A DNA stretch of 64,000 bases from Zelopaecilomyces penicillatus. Its lineage: Eukaryota; Ascomycota; Sordariomycetes; Hypocreales; Pseudodiploosporaceae. The stretch is taken from NCBI GenBank assembly GCA_005765155.1, contig VCCP01000005.1, forward strand, positions 2,976,001-3,040,000. The letters are read 5' to 3'. Below the pieces are notes generated by a model that saw nothing but the letters and a program-made list of their open reading frames with translations, was not told the DNA's origin and searched no databases. Shown piece by piece: positions 52,861-64,000 of the stretch (position 1 is its first letter; every line of letters starts with the position of its first letter). Both the position numbers and the translations under genes were made by a program.

Positions 52861-55005
52861 ATGCTTATTATGCATGAGCAGCTTCCTAGCTTCTTCCCCA
52901 TTTATAGCACTGACTTTCCTAGTTTACCTGATAATAAGGGGGCTGTTTCGCCTTCTTGATCTATTAAGAAGCAATAGGTCAATCACCTCCTTCTTTGCAC
53001 CTTTCCATAGCTAACCTTATATAGTAATAGCTTTCTGCCAGCATAGGCTTCCTTATCTCTCAGGGCTTCACCCAGTATTAGATTATTAAAGATCTTTAGG
53101 TTCAGCATAGATAATAAGAAGTAAAAGAAGGCCAATAAAGAAGTAATAGCGCAGCTATAATACAAGCATCATAAGACTAAGCATCTAGCAGTGATTGCTA
53201 CTAAAAAAGCTATTGCAAAGGGTTCCCCTATATCAGTGTTAGTTATGCCTAAAATCTCTACTACTAAATCTCTGGTTTTACCCAAGGCTTTAATTAAGAC
53301 TAAGAAACCCCCTCTCAAGTCTTCTACTTTTATAGGACCTAATAATAATAACTTATTCAATAAGATAGAGGAGATAGACTTTAGTAATAACCTACCTCTC
53401 TATTCCTCTTAGGATATTCCTCAATCATTAGCTAATAGCCGATTAATAGCTGCTTCCCTTCTTATATTGCTTCTAAGCTTAATAATATTACAGGGATTTA
53501 AACTCTTATAAAGACTATATAGATTAAATCCTTAAGAATAATACTAGCAGTAAGGGAGATAAAGAGAGAGATAAGATAGATAATAAAAGGATTAGGAAAT
53601 TAACTAATCCCAATTCTCCTTTAAGCATTTCCTCTACTTCCTACTAGTAAATCCTTCTTAGGTTCTATCTCACTGCTTCTTCTCTACTAACTTTTGGCTT
53701 TATAGTTCTTCTAGTAATTCTAAATCACTTCCTAATACTAATACTATTATAGCCTCTTTTACAGCGCATAATACCCCTGCCTCCTCCTCTACTATTCCTA
53801 AGTCTTTAGCTTTATCTATTATTAATAGACAACTCTACACAATACCCAAGCCACTCCCTCCCTCTAGTAATAGGCATCCTATATCTTCTATTACTAAGGT
53901 CATAATAGCAGCTATACCTACCTATATTCTTAAGAACCCTTTGATTACAAAGAATATAATACCTAGTAAGATACCTTCTAAGAAGAAGGTAATACCTAAT
54001 AAGATACCTCCCAAGCAAAGTCCTGCCAAGGCAGGTATATCAACTATTACCAATAGCTTATCTATTATTAAATATATTGGATAATAATAGTATTTATCTA
54101 ATAGCTAACAAGCTGCTAGGAGTCCGATCCTACATCACAAGCAAACGATTAATAATATAACCAAATAAGATTTATTATTATAATTGCTTAGTTATTACTA
54201 ATACTTATATAGCTATCCTAAGGTTTATCGGCATTGCATAGCTGCATAGGTTAAATAGAACCTAATAGCCAATCCCATTCTAGAACCCAAAAAGGCCAAA
54301 CAGCCTAAACCCTATTAACAGGACGAATATATATTATATCCTATTATAGCCTGAATTCAAAATTACTGATAACTGCTCTATAGCCACTAAACTCCAGTAT
54401 TTATACTGCATAGATAATAACCATTCCTATTATAAAGTGATAGCAAATTATTATACACTTATACATAACCTTATCCAATATAGGATACAATCAAAGCTTA
54501 ACTTGATACTGCTCCCTTTATTCTTTATAGCTGCTTCTTTACTAATACTTCCTAGGAGATATTTCAGTATATATAAGGCAAGGCCAAACAGATACTTGAC
54601 TATATACACCAAAAGCCAACAACTGCCCTTACTTACACCAAGGTATAATAAAATACAGATAAAGATAAAGCTTTTCTTATAAAGAGTGCTTTAAATTTTC
54701 AGACTCAATTAGTATTAGATCAAGCTAACTCCCTTTAAATTATTATAAATATCCAGGCTCAGTGATATAATATTAGTTTTAATATATAGTTAGGCTTAAT
54801 ATAGCTACTAATAATTATATAAGCATATATTGATAATGCTTTCATACCATTACTAGTAATCCTTCCCTCTTATATTATACTTGATAGTTAGGCTGATACA
54901 GAGGCCGCTTTGAATGGTCTTCCTAATATAGCTCTAAAATTAAGTTCCTCTAATAAGGATAATGATAAAAGTAGCAATAATAATAATAATAATAATAATT
55001 ACTAA
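52861..55005 (+). pseudogene. candidate antisense accessory ORF of Gy-D, about 715 codons with RIP-type stops
   Basis: One plus-strand frame, opposite to pol, runs from ATG at 52861 to TAA at 55003. It holds several dozen internal stops, nearly all TAA or TAG; 53161-53409 and roughly 53670-54078 are free of stops. Where stops occur the neighbours read like a Gln/Lys/Ser/Asn/Pro-rich protein, as in CpA-to-TpA conversion of CAA/CAG. Examples are KHHKTKHLAVIATKKAIAKG, SLVLPKALIKTKKPPLKSS, KIPSKKKVIPNKIPPK and a C-terminal run of eight Asn. No frame shift is needed over 2.1 kb. It converges with the pol frame, which ends near 55120. The start is uncertain; the frame can be followed towards 52600. 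No domain recognised. Plant Ty3/gypsy elements of the Tat lineage carry antisense ORFs at this place; the parallel is inference. Short open stretches on the minus strand (52983-53165, 53169-53360) are probably its shadows. Confidence 0.45.
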
Positions 55006-55119
55006 GGCAATCACTTAAGGGGTTCCAGCATTCAGGAAAATAACTTGCTTGGCTTTTACTAATGCTATCAGAGATTCCTACTCCCTAGCAGCTAGGTTTT
55101 CAATAAGGAAGCTTTATAT

Positions 55120-58100
55120 TCATATATCATCATATAATCTAAGAAGTCCCTCTTACTTAGCCAACAATTATCCTCATCATTATAATTCTCTTATTTCATA
55201 TAGTATATTCATCACTTATCATTCCACTTATATATCAAGATTTTTTCCACTATATAGAATTATTCTGGCATAAAAGGGTTATCTTCTAGCTCACTTAATT
55301 TACCCCTACCATTATATACCTCCAGGTTTATAATATTGAATATATTGTATATCCTAACTGAATCCAATAGCTGGAGTTGATAAACCAAGCCACTGCTTCC
55401 CACCTGCTTCTTAATCTAATAAGGGCCCATAAATTTCTCTGCTAACTTCCTTATAGGATGTTTCAGCTTAAGGTGTTTTATAGCGATCATCACCCAATCA
55501 CCAACTTTGAACTGCTTTTCTTGTCTTTTCTTATTATACCACTTTTTATACTACCAATATACCCTTTTTAATACCTTTATTACTATATCATAGCTTGCCT
55601 ACAGCTCCTGGATTCTTTCCCTAGAGCCCTTATATAGTCCTCTTAATTGAATTCTATCTTATACTGGTACTATTAGCTTATAGCCATATAGTAGATAAGC
55701 TGGGGATTCTCCTATAGCGCTGTATTATACTATATTATAGCAGAACTAGGCTAACAGTAGTCTTATAGTCTAATCGAGCTAGTCTTTATTAATAAAGCTT
55801 TACAGATAATATTCGATTATCTGATTCATCTATTCTATCTGCCTATCTATCTATAAGTAGAATACAATGCTTAATCACTGCTTACAAGCTAATAAATAAT
55901 AGAATATTTTCTAGAACACACTTATGAACACTATACCATGGTCTAATACAATTCCCTATAATATCCCGAAATGCTTGAACATATAATCTAAGAATAAGAT
56001 TACTAGGCCATCGCTAGTAATATACTTCATTATAGGGATAAACAATAAAAATTTTATATACCTATCCATAATAACAAGAATACTATTATATATCTTATTC
56101 TTTATTCCTGATTCAAGCAAATCTATAATAAAGTTTATAAAGATTTCCTGCCAAGGTCCTTCTAGGATTGGTAGAGCAGCTAGATAGCCATATAGTTAAT
56201 ACTGCCTGGGTTTATTTAATTAACAGGAGTTATAGATTTATATAAATTTCATTATATCTCTCTTTATACCTTTCCAATAATAAATCATTACTAATCATCT
56301 TAGCATTCTACTGATTCCTTAATAGCCCGATATTAGATCATTATAAAGTATTATTAAAATTTCAATCCTTATTCCAACTAGAACAAAGACCTTCCTAAAA
56401 TATAATAATAGCTAGTTATTACCTATTAATCAACTACTATATCCATTAGAAGAACCATTCACCTTAAATCACTCTTAGATACAAAACAAATCACTATTCT
56501 ATGCTTCCAATAGTACAACCATAAGGGTACTAATATCCTCCAATAATATTATAGCAGTGCTCCTTCGAACCACTTGCTTATTTACAATCGAAATTCTCCA
56601 GGTCACATACTAAAGGCAGGCTACTTACTCAATCACAGTCGAAACCCTCCTAACAAGAGAGACAGACACAGGTCACAACCCTACACCCTCACAGCTAGCC
56701 TCTAGAAATCCATTCACAACTAGAGTCTCTGCCAGTTATATAGTTATAACTTCTAAGGTTTCTTTAGTATTACAAAAACATTTAAGGAAGGAGGGTAAAT
56801 AGCCTTTCCTTGATTCTTAGATGCCTTCTATATCTATATAATCTAGCCTTCTAGATAATACATCCACTGGATTCAATCTACCTGATCTATACTCAATTCT
56901 AAAATTAAATAGTACTAGCTGATTAAGCACACCTGCTTACTAGCTTAAAAGCTTCTGTTTTGCTGCTAGATAGCTATGGTTCAGATGGTCCATTATAACC
57001 ACAATCTTATATTCCAAGTAGGCCAAGTAATAACACTATACCCAAAAAGCTTCCACAATTGCTAACATCTCAGCATCTGATATATAATAGCACAGTTCTA
57101 CCCCATTAAGTTTCCTCAATATATAAGCCACTAAGTGCTATTTCCTATTAATACATTATACTAGTATAGCACCTATAGCGAAATCCAATATATCCATTTC
57201 AATATAAATAGAAGCAGCTGGGTCGAAGTGGGCTAGCACTGGCTGCTTTAAGAATTTTTGCTTTAGTTCCTTAAAAGCAGCTTACTCATAGCTTCCCATA
57301 TATATAAGGCCCTTCTTCTTACCCTTTATTAAGTCCATAAGGGGTATAATAATCTTGCTATAGTTCTTAATAAACCATTAATAAAATCCTATAAAATCAA
57401 GAAACTATTAAATATCTTTGATATTAATAGATAATGGCTAACTAGCTATTATTTATACCTATTCTTTCTCTATATATATTCCTTTAGGGCTAATAATAAA
57501 CCCTAGGTATACCATCATATTAATACCGAAGTTATATTTCTACAAGTTTATATATAAGCTACTTTATTCCAATCTTTAAAGCACCTGGTATACATCATCT
57601 ATATAAGCATCTGAGTCACTGCTATATATCAGGATATCATCTAGATATACAATACAGATACAGTCCATAAGGCCTTGTAGTATATTATTAATATATTCCT
57701 GGAATATAGTAGGGGCGTTTATAAGTCCAAAGGATATTACTTAATACTCAAAGTAGCTATAACAGCACCGGAATACAGTCTTCCATTCATCGCCTTCTTT
57801 GATGCATATCTAATAATATATATCTTTAAGATCGAACTTAATAAATTTCTTCACTCCTTAAAGTCGATTCAGGATCTTATGGATCAATAGCAACGGGGCT
57901 CGGTTTTTCTTTGTTACTTGATTGAGAGCATAATAATCAATACAAAGGTACAGTTTGCCTCCTTTCTTCGGAACGAATAGAACAGATGCTCCACACAGGC
58001 TTACTGATCGATATATCCAACCTTATTTCAAAGCTATATAAAGGTATTCCTAGAGCATTTCCAGCTCTTTTTCTACTAGGGAGTAGATAGGGCCCTATAA

Positions 58101-59950
58101 TAGCGCCTTCCCATCAACCAATTCTATTAAATGAGTTCATCCTTCAAGCAGCAGCAGCTTAGTAGCTGCTTCCTTACTAAATACCTCTACGAATTATATA
58201 TATTCAGATAGCAGAGTCTTTATAAGTTCTTCTTCTTCTCCTAGCTATAGCTTACTATCATTAATAGGTCTTATACCTGAGATAACCATTATAGTTTTCG
58301 CTACCCTTATAACCCATCAAGCTTGCTTTACGCTAGTAATAAATTCAATACTCTATTCTATTAAGGGATAGTTCTAATAATCCTTTAATCATATAATTCT
58401 TAGGTCCATAGTATAAAAGAAAGGCAATCCTAAGATAAAATCTTCTTTAATATCTACTACAATACAATCCATAAGATACCTCTTTACTATTCCCCAATCA
58501 TTATATAGTTCTATTAACTTCATGATTCTCCTATATATAGGAAAGTCAATATCCTTATATACTGTCTTTAATAAGGGGCCTTCTTCCAGATGATTAAAGT
58601 CCATTAATAACTTCAGGTTAATAAGGTGAACTTCTGACCCTGGGTTGAATAACAGCATAGCTGCTACCCAGCTATAACCGCTCCATATCCTTGCTTTTCT
58701 TATTATTAGGGATGCGAAGTGGTCAGTGTCATCCTAGGTATAATAGGCAACTGGGTTAATATTGGAACCACTAGCTAGGGTATTAAGGTTCGCTCACCGC
58801 TGCTAAGCTGCTTTATAATTTTCAGTGATATAATGAATACTCTTATATATTATACAATCAGAGGCTTAGCATACTATCTTATAGTATATACCACCATATT
58901 TATAACACTTTACATACTAAGGGATAGAATTATCATTCGATAAGCAACCTCCCTAATTCAATAAAGGGGTCATATCATTACTAGCTTTATCTTAAGGAGA
59001 GATTGAGTTGTTCTAATTATTACCCTTCTACTATAAAGGGGCTTTATAAGTATTCTGGTTATTCTATCTTTATTAGGCTAATATAGACTCTCCCTATATA
59101 CCTGCTTAAAGTAGCTGCTCCTAAGTAATAGATAAGCTGCCACTTATAACTTTAGCCTAAAGAGGCCCTAATAGTCTCTATACTATATAAGCTATATAAT
59201 AGCTTAGGGGTAGTGGCTCTGGCAGCTTATTAGTAAGGCACTTATATACATAAATGAATTATTAGAAGGTCTGATTTATAGTTTGCCAAAGCCGGTCTAG
59301 CTTCTCAGTAGCTTTATAGCAGTGCATCGAACCATCGCCTTGATTATTCGATAGCCAATACACTAGCATAGCCCAAGTGATATCTCTAACGCCTCCTGGG
59401 TGATTAGCATAGAGATAGCTGGTCCATCGATCGGATATATTGCCTTGAAAATAGATAATGCTGAAAAGCACCTTTTATATATCCTTTAGGAATTCTATAG
59501 GGATTATTATAAACTATATATCAAGTTAGGTTAGGAATATTTGCAATTCAATCCAAGACTTCCCTTAATACTTAGGCATTAGAAGGGCTCAGAACCAAAT
59601 GATTCCATAATATCACTTTAACTCTCCTACTCCTTTACAGCTCAATGCATTAGATAATTGAGTTAGGGTAACTAGATCTTCTAGCCCTAAGAGATCCAAA
59701 ACTATATTTAAATCTCCTTTCTAAAGTAAGGATAAGTATTCTACCTTTCTTTTTTCTCTTAACTATCTTTTAATTATCTAAATCAACTAATCCAGCTCCA
59801 TTTCAGAAAGAGTCTTACTACTTACTAACAGTATACTAGCTAGAGGGATAATCATAGGATACCCAAACCTGGCTTAATATTAAATAAGAAGCTAGGCTAA
59901 AGGCTGCTCCTATTGGTTTGAAGATTATTCTATAATCCCTGATAAAGCTA
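55120..59950 (-). pseudogene. Gy-D Gag-Pol polyprotein with chromodomain, RIP-inactivated
   Basis: One minus-strand frame. Gag: open at 59471-59262 (YFQGNISDRWTSYL). Protease: open at 58658-58389; the DSG active site reads NPGSE, and ILGLPFFY follows. RT: about 58060-57590, with GASVLFVPKKGGKLYLCIDY, FIKFDLKDIYY, SFGLINAP and YLDD at 57647-57636. RNase H: about 57250-56900, with SDAEMLAIVEAF and KIVVIMDHLNH. Integrase: core about 56350-55700. GPY/F module: about 55510-55390, with FKVGDWV and EKFMGPY followed by TAG in place of Trp. Chromodomain: 55250-55120, VEKIL...NYNDEDNCW.SKRDFLDY. Domain order and chromodomain define a chromovirus. Loss of the protease Asp, the stops and the GPYW stop rule out activity. 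The start codon was not identified. Confidence 0.88.
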
Positions 59951-60095
59951 TAGTATTACTGGTTATTGCTTAGGTTTCTAGGATCAATTCAGGCTTATAG
60001 CTTACAAGCTGATAGCTAGCTACTATGGTTCATTTCGCTACTATTCCTAACTTTAATGATCTCTTTGCCTAAAGAAGAGATAAGAGAGATCAATC

Positions 60096-60308
60096 TATCA
60101 AGGACTAAGATCGGGAGGTTGTAAAGAGAGTGAAGAAGATTAGGAATAGTATCAATTTTGCTGTATATAGTAGGTAGGTAATAGATAACTAAAAGCTTGA
60201 TCTCTGACCCTCTTTCTTTTCTTAAAGGAGAAGGCCCTCTCTATAGATATATATATTCCTAGCCCATATAATATAGGTTCTCTGCAGGGCCCCTTTAGGG
60301 TCCTGACA
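60096..60308 (-). repeat. Gy-D 5' LTR, 213 bp
   Basis: On the plus strand from TATCAAGGACT to GGTCCTGACA; it differs from the other LTR mostly by C/T and G/A changes. Just inside it (60065-60095) an imperfect inverted repeat around GATCTCTT/AAGAGAGATC lies where the primer-binding site is expected. No tRNA complement was recognised. Confidence 0.9.
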
Positions 60309-63300
60309 TTATATTAACTTGAGATATATATTAATTATATCCTCTAAATCTCTATTAACTTTAATATTTATTTAATTAAATAGCTCTAATCCTTTCTAAA
60401 AAAGTCTATTTACTATACTATTATTTTTCCTAGAAATATATTTAATAATAAAATCAAATAATATAATATAACTAATATAATAGATAATAAGATTACTTAA
60501 TATATTATAAATAGTATTATTAAGCTAGTATATAAGGATATATATATTTATCTTTAAAGTAAATTATATACTATAAATATATTCTCTAAGCCTTTAAAGT
60601 ATAAAAAGAATAGCCTTATACTCTTGCTTTATTATATTATAGCTTTATTTAGTTTTATTCTAATAATCGCTTTCAAACCTAATTAGGTATTATTATCTAT
60701 CTAGGACTTATATTAAAACTGCTTTCTATCCTTTAAGGTTAATATCTATTATAAGTATAATTTCTTTATTCTCTTTAAAAAGATTAAATAATATTAGAAT
60801 AGGGATAATTATTATTATATCCTTAAGCTTAGCTATTATCTTTAATTATAATTCTTTCTATTCTTAAAAGGCTTTTTTTTATAATAAGATAATAAAAGAG
60901 AGAGTAATAATAATAAAGTTATATATCTAAATTTAATAATAACTAATAAATCTAAGAAAGGCTTTAATATCTATTATATTATAATAGATAAGTTATTCTA
61001 GGATCTTAATAATCTTTTTTTTAATTGGTTTCCTTTTAAATATCCTATAAAGGAATCTAATAATAATAATTATATTTTAATAATATCTTGATTTCCTTTT
61101 TAATATTATATATTTAAAGAGTTTAATATTAAAAAGGATTTTATTAAAATTCTATAAATATTTAAGTATATATTTCTATACCTTAAGAAGAATCTCTTTA
61201 TTATTATAAATAGATTATAGCCTATATATAATAATATTATTAAGGAAGGGTTTATAGATATCTAGGATAAGATTAAATAGTATTTAAGTTATAATTCTTA
61301 TAAACTAGGCTATAGAATTTATAGTATTTTAAAGGAATATATATATCCTTAAAAGATTAATAATAGAAGAAAATATAATAAGATCCTTATTCTTTTTATT
61401 TAATAGGATTTAATTATAATTAAAAAAGAAATCTAATAATAAGAGTATAGTATATATAAAGAAATCTTTATTAAAGGAATTAATACTAAAAGGGATAAAT
61501 ATATCTTTAAGAGTAATAGTATTATATTTTATAATAATATTAATTAAATAAAATCCCTTATTCTTTTTCTTAATAAAGAAATATTAATTCCTATAAAAGG
61601 TATAAGACTCTTCTAATATATGATTTTTAAAGTATACCTTTAATAATTTTATAGCTTTTGCTTTTAATCCTTATAGAATAGGGATAGAATATACCTATTA
61701 GATTAAATAGAGAATCACTTTAATAACTTAAAGAGATATAATTAATAGATTAAGTATTCCACTTTCTTTAAATTATTAAGATAAAGCCTATTCTTTATTA
61801 TAAAGGATCTCTAGGAAAATATAAGTTTTATATTAGATTAATATATCCTTAGTTTAAAAGAGGATTTTCTTAAAGTATTCTCTATAGAATCAGAATCCCT
61901 TAGGTATATTAAAGAACTTTAAGATAATATATTTAATAAAAAGTATATCTAGATTAATTCTTTTTTTTAGTTTCTTTTATTTCTTCTTTTTCTAAAATAG
62001 ATTATTATTAAATATAGATCTATCTAAAGGAATATTATTAATAGGATTGATTTTATTAGTCTTCTTCTTATATAAGGTATAAATATATACTTTAGGGGGA
62101 TTATATAATTAATATATTCCCCTTTTTCTAGATTTCTTCTTTTTCTTTAGGAAGTCTAATTTAGTCTTAGCTATTTCTAAAGCTTTAATATACTGCTTTA
62201 TAGATTTTATTAATATACTTCTAATAATTGCTTTATTATTATTAGAGTTAAGCTTTATTAGTATTTCTTTATTATCCTTAAAGAGCTATTCTAGATTAAT
62301 TAATTTCTTATTATTAACTATACCTCTAATAATATAATTAATATTTAGTTTTCTAAGGAATTAGATTTATTTTATTCCTAATAAATAATATCTATAATAG
62401 GAATAATTACTTATATTTATTTTATTTAATATTATATATATAAGTCTCTATCCTTTTAAGAATAATTAAATAATAGCTTAGCTATTTTAATAAATAATAT
62501 CCTTAGAATAAAGGGTATTATAACTCTATCTAGTATTATATATAAGTAAATAAATATTTAAGTAATTCTTATATAGAATCAAATTTCTATTTCTTTAATT
62601 ATTTAAATAATCTATTTAAAGAATAATATTATTTTAACCTTAATTAGATTATATTTAATTCTATATTTCTTAATTAATAATTTTAAGATAATATTATCTT
62701 TAAAGCCTAAATTAATAAATATATTCATTGCTTTCCCTTCTTAAGAACCAATCCTAACTTAGATCTTAGGTATTTATTATAAATTTAATAACTAATAGCT
62801 ATCTAAGTATATTTAAATAATCTTATAGGGTGCCTTATTAAAAGAGAAGCTTATATTATTATAGAGATTATCTTTAATCGATTTTAGAATATAAAAATAA
62901 TATAAACCTAATAAATCTATATTATCTTAATCTTAATTAGATAATATTATTTAATATTAGCTATAATTAAAAGGGGCTTCTTCTTATATCTTAATTATAG
63001 CTATAATACTAGTATATAATTATTCAATTAACTTATTAAAAAAGGCTTTATTATATCTTATCTATAAATAAACTTAAATTACTTCTATTATATTCTTTAG
63101 CTTTATTAAAGATATAGGATTATCTGATTTATTCCTAGGGATATAAAGGATTTTTATTATATCTTTAACCTGATTTAATAGATCCTAGTTTATAATTATC
63201 CTAAGCTTTGGATTAAGATTAATTAATATATAAAATAATATAATAATCATTTTTATAAGTAAGATCTCTTTTAGTTTTAATTAATAATAAAAAAATCTTA

Positions 63301-64000
63301 TACTTTAATCTATTATTTATAATATATTCTTAGATATAATTATTAGATTAAAAGGTATTATTCTATCTAATATTAGAGTAGCCTTAAGAGTAGGCTTTTA
63401 ATATATAATAATTAAAGGTTTGGTTAACTCTTTATTATTATCTCTCTATCTCTTTCTCTTATTAATATTTATATTAATTATATATATTAATACTATTTAA
63501 TCCTTTATATCTTTATATTAAGAGAATAATATAAAAGAAATTTAGATTATATTTTTATTAGATATAATATCTAAGTATTATAACTTTATAGATTATTATT
63601 TAAGGCCTAGATAAAGGATATATTTTCTAAAGATTATATCTTTATATTTATTTAATATCTATTTAAAGTATTAAAAGGCTCTAGCTTTAATTAAGAGAAT
63701 AAGAGATATAATTATATAATTAAGGAAGTTAATAACTTAAGCTATTATAAGCTTTTAATAGTATTCTTTTATCTTAAGGAATTATTATATAATAATAGGA
63801 GAAATTATACTCTAGCTTATAATATATCCTAGATTTAATATTCTAGTATATAAATTATATATATAAAACCTAAGTTTAGTATTATATACTAATTTATTAT
63901 AATAGAAAGAAAAATAATTTAATAAATTATAGTATTAATAATTATTCTTATCCTATCTCTCTTAAAAGAAGAAGATATTAAAATCCTTATTATTATTAAG
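60309..64000 (-). pseudogene. Gy-C copy 2 gag to RNase H remnant (continues off window)
   Basis: Reverse complement, collinear with about 34000-37935 of Gy-C copy 1. The RT core equivalent lies near 60900-62000. Dense TAA/TAG stops throughout. Its gag start and 5' LTR are outside the window. Confidence 0.65.

Larger units (their letters stand above)
52330..60308 (-). mobile_element. chromodomain Ty3/gypsy element Gy-D (chromovirus), complete
   Basis: Two 213-bp LTRs (52330-52542 and 60096-60308) and target duplication TTATA (52325-52329 and 60309-60313). Gag, protease, RT, RNase H, integrase, GPY/F module and chromodomain all lie in one minus-strand frame from about 59950 to 55120. A 2.5-kb region between the chromodomain and the 3' LTR carries a long frame on the opposite strand (52861-55005). 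Together with the copia element it is the least mutated layer, yet pol still has many stops. Inserted into Gy-C copy 2; the empty site is visible at 37934-37942. Confidence 0.92.
38511..64000 (-). mobile_element. Gy-C copy 2, inverted, inserted into copy 1 and carrying three later insertions (runs off window)
   Basis: In element order it runs from beyond 64000 down to its 3' LTR at 38511-38895. Its own pieces are about 60309-64000 (gag-RT-RNase H, reverse complement of about 34000-37935), 51240-51822 plus the stretch to about 50300 (integrase), and 45686-50300 plus 38896-39008 (3' part). Removing the copia element, the solo LTR and Gy-D restores collinearity with copy 1 and with the fragment at 27400-28541 at every junction. 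The 5' LTR lies outside the window. Confidence 0.75.

Noticed and set aside
53169..53360. 63-codon minus-strand frame as part of Gy-D pol
   Set aside because: It lies beyond the chromodomain in the 3' region, shows no domain, and is hydrophobic and Leu-rich as expected for the complement of the Lys/Gln-rich plus-strand frame. It cannot be fully excluded.

Overview
The window reads as nuclear DNA of a filamentous ascomycete (Pezizomycotina). Two short-intron nuclear genes for mitochondrial proteins sit in very AT-rich DNA that is almost entirely nested LTR retrotransposons carrying the marks of repeat-induced point mutation (RIP): CpA/TpG turned into TpA, and CAA/CAG/TGG codons turned into stops while reading frames stay in register. 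No species can be named from the sequence.

Layout. 1-1788: AT desert with a 223-bp inverted repeat. 1789-9278: heavily mutated Ty3/gypsy element (Gy-A), split by a solo copia-type LTR at 5244-5718. About 9765-11760: the only host gene island, a divergent pair with a 282-bp shared promoter: ATP synthase subunit f (minus, five exons including a 15-nt microexon) and the NDUFS4/21-kDa subunit of complex I (plus, three exons). 11982-15990: two further Gy-A fragments, one inserted into the other, and another solo LTR. 15991-20273: decayed sequence with a solo LTR. 20274-27205: a complete but ruined LTR element (Gy-B). 27206-28923: Gy-C fragment. 28924-31742: unassigned. 31743-38510: plus-strand Gy-C element, into which a second, minus-strand Gy-C (38511 to beyond the window end) has inserted. 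That second copy holds three younger insertions: a Ty1/copia element (39009-45685, itself carrying a solo LTR in its integrase), a solo LTR (51823-52320) and a chromodomain Ty3/gypsy element (Gy-D, 52330-60308).

Many insertions have equal-length LTR pairs or 5-bp target duplications, and two pre-insertion sites can be read in sister Gy-C copies inside the same window. This gives a relative order of events that agrees with how AT-rich each layer looks: Gy-A and Gy-B oldest, Gy-C intermediate, copia and Gy-D youngest.

Most interesting points: a single ~715-codon frame on the strand opposite to pol between the chromodomain and 3' LTR of Gy-D, a possible antisense accessory gene; an array of 16-bp hairpin units in the copia-type LTRs whose arms change in a compensatory way; two respiratory-chain genes sharing one promoter inside a RIP desert; and the 15-nt microexon. 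Everything was read by eye. Domain calls rest on recognisable motifs, and no database search was run.
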